Program-made: the position numbers and the translations under genes
Source: Helichrysum umbraculigerum
Lineage: Eukaryota > Streptophyta > Magnoliopsida > Asterales > Asteraceae
Assembly: GCA_949592205.1 (NCBI GenBank)
Contig: CATIUR010000006.1
Location: 63,794,001-63,858,000, forward strand
Direction of reading: 5' to 3'
DNA length: 64,000 nucleotides
In this document: positions 59,119-64,000 of the stretch, one piece after another
Layout of the letters: each line of letters opens with the position of its first letter
Numbering within the stretch: position 1 is the stretch's first letter
The notes under the pieces: model-generated
Database searches by the model: none
The model's input: the letters and a program-made list of their open reading frames with translations, nothing else
Told to the model about the DNA's origin: nothing

Positions 59119-61895
59119 AATACAGAATTGATCTTGTTCCGGGCTCATCTTCGATTGCTAAAGCTCCTTATAGATTAGCTCCTTCTGAGATCCGTGAAAT
59201 GATGAATCAGATTCAAGAGTTGTTGGATAAAAGTTTTATCAGACCTAGTTCCTCGCCGTGGGGTGCACCAGTGTTATTCGTGAAAAAGAAAGATGGGTCA
59301 TTGCGGATGTGTATTGATTACAGGGAATTAAATAAGAGGACTGTGAAGAACAAGTATCCATTGCCTAGAATTGATGATTTGTTTGATCAGTTACAGGGTT
59401 CTTCGGTATATTCTAAGATTGATTTGAGGTCGGGTTATCATCAAGTCCGTGTTTGTGAACAAGATATACCTAAAACTGCTTTCCGAACCAGGTATGGGCA
59501 TTATGAATTTCTGGTTATACCTTTTGGTTTGACAAATGCTCCAGCAGTATTTATGGATTTGATGAACCGTGTGTGTCGACCATTTTTGGATAAATTTGTG
59601 ATTGTTTTCATTGATGATATACTTATTTATTTGAAATCTGAAACTGAACATGCCACGCATTTGAGATTGGTTCTTGAAACATTGAGACGAGAACAGTTGT
59701 ATGCAAAGTTTTCCAAATGTGAATTCTGGATTAGAGAAGTCCAGTTTTTGGGTCATATAATTTGTCAAGATGGTGTGAAAGTGGATCCATCAAAAGTTGC
59801 ACCTGTGATGAATTGGAATGCTCGGAAATCTGTTTCTGAGATAAGAAGTTTCCTTGGGTTAGCGGGATATTATCGGAAGTTTATCAAAGATTTTTCTAAG
59901 ATAGCCGGTCCGTTAACTAAGTTAACCCGTAAAGATGAGAAGTATGTGTGGAATGATCAACAGGAGCAAGCTTTTCAAACATTGAAACAATTGTTGTGTC
60001 AAACACCGATTTTAGCATTACCAGAAGGTACTGATGATTTTGTGGTTTATTGCGACGCTTTATATTCGGGTTTGGGTTGTGTCTTAATGCAAAGGGATAG
60101 AGTTATCGCTTATGCTTCTCGACAGTTGAAACCACATGAGAAGAATTATCCTACGCATGATTTAGAACTCGCAGCAGTTGTATTTGCCTTAAAACTTTGG
60201 AGACATTACTTATATGGGACTCGATGTGTTGTTTGTACCGATCACAAGAGTTTGCAGTATGTATTCTCCCAGAAAGAATTGAATATGCGGCAGAGACGAT
60301 GGTTGGAATTGATAAAAGATTATGACTGTGAAATTAGATACCATCCGGGCAAAGCTAATGTGGTCGCCGATGCGTTAAGTCGAAAGGATACTCCTGATCG
60401 AGCTTTCTATTTAAAAGTGAATGTTTCCTCGGATTTGATTGATCAAATTAAAGTTGTACAACTTGAAGCATTGAAAGACCAGAATCTGAAATCTGAAATC
60501 ATGTTAAAACGCAAGGACGAATTAGTTGATGATTCAAGGGGATTAAAGACGTACCAGTCTCGTGTTTGGATTCCTTCCATTGGTGGTATTCGGGATTTGA
60601 TTTTGAATGAAGTTCACAGGTCACGAATGTCTATTCATCCTGGTAGTACTCGAATGTATAATGATTTGAAACCGTTGTATTGGTGGCCAACGATGAAAAC
60701 TGACATTGCAAAGTTTGTGGGATCTTGTCATATTTGTGCTCAGGTCAAAGCGGAACATCAAAAGCCGTATGGGTCGTTAAAACAGTTGGAGATACCTGAG
60801 TGGAAGTGGGATCATATAACTATGGATTTTGTGACTAAGCTACCGCGTACTGTTCGAGGCAATGATATGATTTGGGTTGTAATGGATCGATTGACAAAAA
60901 GCGCTCATTTTCTTGCTACGAGTGAGACAGCATCGTTGACTAAACTGGCTCAATTGTATGTTAACGAAATCGTTTCCAGACATGGTATTCCCTTATCGAT
61001 TGTGTCGGATAGAGATACTCGTTTTGCTTCTCGTTTTTGGCAAAGTCTTCAACAAGAGTTGGGTACACGTGTAAACCTTAGCACAGCTTATCATCCTCAG
61101 ACAGACGGTCAGTCAGAACGTACAATTCAAACTTTAGAGGATATGCTTCGTGCTTGTATTTTGGAATATGGAGGTTCGTGGGATTCACATCTCCCATTGG
61201 TTGAATTTACTTACAACAATTCGTATCATTCAAGTATTGGGATGCCTCCGTATGAAATGTTGTATGGTCGTCGTTGTCGCACACCTACTTGTTGGTTAGA
61301 GGCAGGTGAGAAACAGTTTGCTGGGCCCGATATTGTTCAAATAACCGCGGATAAAGTAGCTGTTGCACGTGAGAAGTTAAAAGCCGCAAGAGATAGGCAG
61401 AAACAGTATGCGGATCCTAAAAGACGACCGGTTGTGTTTTCTGAAGGTGAATTAGTGTATCTTAAAGTTTCTCCGTGGAAAGGTGTGATTAGATTCGGGA
61501 AACGTGGAAAGTTGGCGCCTAGGTACATTGGTCCATTCAAGATTCGACAAGTTGTAAACGATCAGTCAATGGCATTGGATCTTCCTCCAGAGCTCTCTGG
61601 TATTCATGATACGTTTAACGTATGTTATTTGAGGAAGTGCAACGTGGAGGATCAGTCGCAAATTCTCCCATTGCAAGATTTAAAGGTTGATCAAACCCAG
61701 AAGTTAGTAGAGGAACCAGTTGAAATTGTAGACCGAAAGATTACCAAACTTAGGAAGAAACAAATTCCTATGGTGTTAGTAAAATGGAGACATAGTTTAG
61801 GTTCCAACCTAACTTGGGAGACCGAGGAGTCGATGAAATCCAGATATCCTGGATTGTTGGTTAGGGCTGAGATTTCGGGGACGAAATCTCCTTAA
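59088..61895 (+). CDS. Retrotransposon pol: reverse transcriptase, RNase H, integrase, chromodomain
   Basis: An open frame of 935 codons without its own ATG; 59088 is a TTG at the point where the frame takes over from gag. Order of domains: reverse transcriptase with active site FIDD (D176, D177), RNase H (YCDALYSGLGCVLMQ), then integrase. The integrase has an HHCC zinc-binding region and the catalytic triad D580, D641, E677, with the expected 35-residue D-E spacing. A chromodomain-like C-terminus (VLVKWRHS, then TWETEESM) ends the frame. Domain order and the C-terminal form fit the Tekay/Del chromovirus clade. Apart from the frameshift at the junction it has no stop or obvious catalytic loss. 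Confidence 0.93.
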   Translation: MSGLPPVREVEYRIDLVPGSSSIAKAPYRLAPSEIREMMNQIQELLDKSFIRPSSSPWGAPVLFVKKKDGSLRMCIDYRELNKRTVKNKYPLPRIDDLFDQLQGSSVYSKIDLRSGYHQVRVCEQDIPKTAFRTRYGHYEFLVIPFGLTNAPAVFMDLMNRVCRPFLDKFVIVFIDDILIYLKSETEHATHLRLVLETLRREQLYAKFSKCEFWIREVQFLGHIICQDGVKVDPSKVAPVMNWNARKSVSEIRSFLGLAGYYRKFIKDFSKIAGPLTKLTRKDEKYVWNDQQEQAFQTLKQLLCQTPILALPEGTDDFVVYCDALYSGLGCVLMQRDRVIAYASRQLKPHEKNYPTHDLELAAVVFALKLWRHYLYGTRCVVCTDHKSLQYVFSQKELNMRQRRWLELIKDYDCEIRYHPGKANVVADALSRKDTPDRAFYLKVNVSSDLIDQIKVVQLEALKDQNLKSEIMLKRKDELVDDSRGLKTYQSRVWIPSIGGIRDLILNEVHRSRMSIHPGSTRMYNDLKPLYWWPTMKTDIAKFVGSCHICAQVKAEHQKPYGSLKQLEIPEWKWDHITMDFVTKLPRTVRGNDMIWVVMDRLTKSAHFLATSETASLTKLAQLYVNEIVSRHGIPLSIVSDRDTRFASRFWQSLQQELGTRVNLSTAYHPQTDGQSERTIQTLEDMLRACILEYGGSWDSHLPLVEFTYNNSYHSSIGMPPYEMLYGRRCRTPTCWLEAGEKQFAGPDIVQITADKVAVAREKLKAARDRQKQYADPKRRPVVFSEGELVYLKVSPWKGVIRFGKRGKLAPRYIGPFKIRQVVNDQSMALDLPPELSGIHDTFNVCYLRKCNVEDQSQILPLQDLKVDQTQKLVEEPVEIVDRKITKLRKKQIPMVLVKWRHSLGSNLTWETEESMKSRYPGLLVRAEISGTKSP

Positions 61896-61907
61896 GGAGG
61901 GGAGATT
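61893..61907 (+). promoter_or_regulatory. Polypurine tract
   Basis: TTAAGGAGGGGAGAT immediately before the 3' LTR start at 61908 is the plus-strand primer site for reverse transcription. It overlaps the pol stop codon (61893-61895). Confidence 0.85.
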
Positions 61908-64000
61908 TGTAACATCCTCTCCAATAGCCTGGTATTTTCTATTTATAATTTCGTATTTAATAGTTTTAAATAATTTTGCGATATAATTGTTTAATTGTGA
62001 AACTTGGTAAATTAAGTTTCAGGACTTATTGTGTTTAGTAAAATGTTGCTTGATTTAAATTATTAAAGTTGGCGGTATAATAAAATAAATTTTTCGAAAT
62101 TGATTTTTAGGTTCCAGACAATAGATTTAGAGCGGGTATAAAATACCCAAAGTTGTGGGTCGGTTTTAGTGAGGGTCGACTTTTAATTGGGGATCACTTT
62201 CCCAATTTCTTTCTTGCTCTCTCATTGCAATTTCATTAACCACCTAAACCCTAAATATGATCCTCTAAATTTATCAAGAATCATAAACAAGATTTAAAGT
62301 TTCAAGTTGTGATTCAAGCTAGTTGCTCTCATCCTTTCTACTCTTCATCTTCTTCATTTGGTAAGGTAAGAAAGTTTATAGTGTATAAGTTCAAATGTTA
62401 AATAGAAATGAAATTGATGAATTGAATGATCCTTGTAAGTTTATATAGTGATTGTTTGTGACATATGATGATAGGTAATGGTTATTAACTAGTTAAATGT
62501 ATCGAATTCAAGTTTTGAGTTAAGATTTAAATTAGTTTGATAATATGAATGGGATTGATGATTTTGGTGTGAATCTTGGTTATTTGGGTGTTATTGTAGT
62601 TGCTAAATGGTAATTTGATATCATATGAAGTTGTAGTAGCATTAGGAATCGAGTTTTCTGCGGATTATGCTCAAAAGTTGGAATTGTTAGTTTTGGTTCG
62701 TGCAAAATTCTTTGCTGCAGCTGCTGTTCTTGAATTGGAGGAGAAGCCGGCGGCTTGATGAGCCAAGCCGGCGGGTTCTGTTATATGTTGGGGAAGCCGG
62801 CGGCTTCACCTACCAAGCCGGCGGCTTGTGACCCCCAACCGGTGGGTCAATGACCCAAACCGGCGGACGCTAGAGGCTTTAAAACTCAATAAAGTTCTGT
62901 TGATGAAAAACATAATTCACCCGGCGGGTGAATGGGGTGACCCGGCGGTTAGCCATGGGAAGCCGGCGGCTTCCATGGCCAAGCCGGCGGCTTCAGGCTG
63001 TTACAGGGCATTTTTATTTTAGTTTTTAAAACACATTCCAATTATTATTATATGTAATTATATGATAATTACTCGATGTGTTGTGATTATGTACGTGATT
63101 AGTAGTCGTTAATATGAGTGTTTAGGATAATGAGCTCCAAATGTGTTGAACTTTTATAAGTTATATTTGGACGATTTTGATTACTAACTTTCTATTGATG
63201 TTGAATCTCAGATCCTTCGAAAGACAAAGTTACCTCGAGAATCTGAGTTAGTGAAGACGAAGGTATTGGTGAGTGGATTCAAAACTCACCGTTTGGCTTA
63301 GTTGTAATCATTTGATTACAACGGGTAAACGTAGACTTGATTATTGAGTTGATTAGTTGTTATTGTTGATCATATGCCTATATGTGCTTTGTGTGGCCTT
63401 CGTGCATTGTTGTTAATGAGGTCAACGAGTTGATGAACTGTTGGTTGGGCTAGTGTGTTGTTGTGTGAATGGTACAGGGATGTACTTCATTTGTTGTGTG
63501 TGCTGAACTGTACCTAAGTATAATAAACACTAGCTATCGGTCTCGTCCGTTATGGCCATACGAATATGTTTGGATAAGTGATCTTGGGGAGCCGCCCGGG
63601 TACTAAGGTTATCCCCGGATCCGCCGATCCTCATTAAGTTGTTGTTGACTGTTGAGTTGCGAATATTTGTTGTAGTTAATTGGTTTAGCTAAGTTGAATG
63701 TGGGGTGTTGGATTTACTCACTTAGCTATGTGCTAATCCCTCGTTGTTACTTCCTGCAGACTTTTGTTTATGCATGCGGGTGGGTAGCAGGAAGGTCAAA
63801 CCTTGGAAGAATGAAATGTTTGATATTCAAGCTACTCTGATTATTTTTGTAACAACTCAGTTTAGTTTATATAATACCCCGACATGCTAGTCTTTTGAAC
63901 AAGTTTTAAATTGTAGTAACTTAACCATCTAAACTGTTTTGGTACTTTGGAAAAATATGTAATGAAGTATTGTGTTTTATTTACCTGCGCTTCCTTATTA
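61908..64000 (+). repeat. 3' LTR, truncated by the window end
   Basis: It matches 55015-57107 base for base except for five substitutions seen by eye, at 5' LTR positions 55028, 55179, 55334, 56342 and 56633. About 37 more bases, and the right target duplication, should lie beyond the window. Confidence 0.93.

Noticed and set aside
1..64000. CRISPR arrays, bacterial operons, phage or organellar inserts
   Set aside because: No direct-repeat/spacer arrays and no block of intronless prokaryotic-type or organellar genes is present.

Overview
The window is plant nuclear DNA: AT-rich, with intron-containing genes that have plant-type GT-AG splice sites, and dense in transposable elements. Eight host genes can be read. 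They are a ZF-HD homeodomain transcription factor, a D-type cyclin, the chloroplast CutA protein, a 14-3-3 protein, a P-class pentatricopeptide repeat (PPR) protein, a small J-domain protein, plastidic glucose-6-phosphate isomerase, and a Ty3/gypsy retroelement with its own genes. D-type cyclin, CutA with a transit peptide, ZHD and plastid PGI place it in an angiosperm. The general character suggests a eudicot, perhaps an asterid, but the sequence alone does not fix the family.

Layout. 1-4.3 kb: gene-free, with a fold-back element full of a 12-bp palindrome and a Stowaway MITE. 4.4-5.1 kb (+): ZHD gene. 6.2-8.0 kb (-): cyclin D in six exons. 8.0-18.6 kb: no gene seen; at least six small terminal-inverted-repeat elements, three of them with perfect 9-bp target duplications, plus SINE-like copies. 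18.6-22.7 kb (+): CUTA, six exons, with a complete non-autonomous Helitron in intron 2 and a GC-AG intron 3. 23.6-24.7 kb (-): 14-3-3 gene. 25.6-28.1 kb (+): Helitron candidate. 29.4-30.9 kb (+): single-exon PPR gene. 32.1-33.6 kb (-): J-domain gene, five exons. 33.6-38.4 kb: MITEs, including one inserted in another. 38.4-44.6 kb (-): 6.2-kb Helitron-like element carrying broken exons of at least three unrelated host genes (DUF3754 protein, mitochondrial-type HSP60, beta-galactosidase). 44.96-53.1 kb (+): plastidic PGI, 14 exons. 55.0-64.0 kb (+): a young Tekay/Del-like LTR retrotransposon whose 3' LTR runs off the window.

The genes do not form a pathway or cluster; they are ordinary neighbours. 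The notable biology is in the mobile DNA. Three Helitron-like elements share a hairpin-CTAG terminus. The largest is a mosaic of captured exons, all in the element's own sense, and ends 332 bp upstream of the PGI start codon. A MULE-type MITE family recurs with 9-bp duplications. The LTR retroelement has unusually long LTRs (about 2.13 kb) holding a GC-rich array of a short palindrome. Exon boundaries were read by eye from splice signals, reading phase and family conservation, without transcript data.
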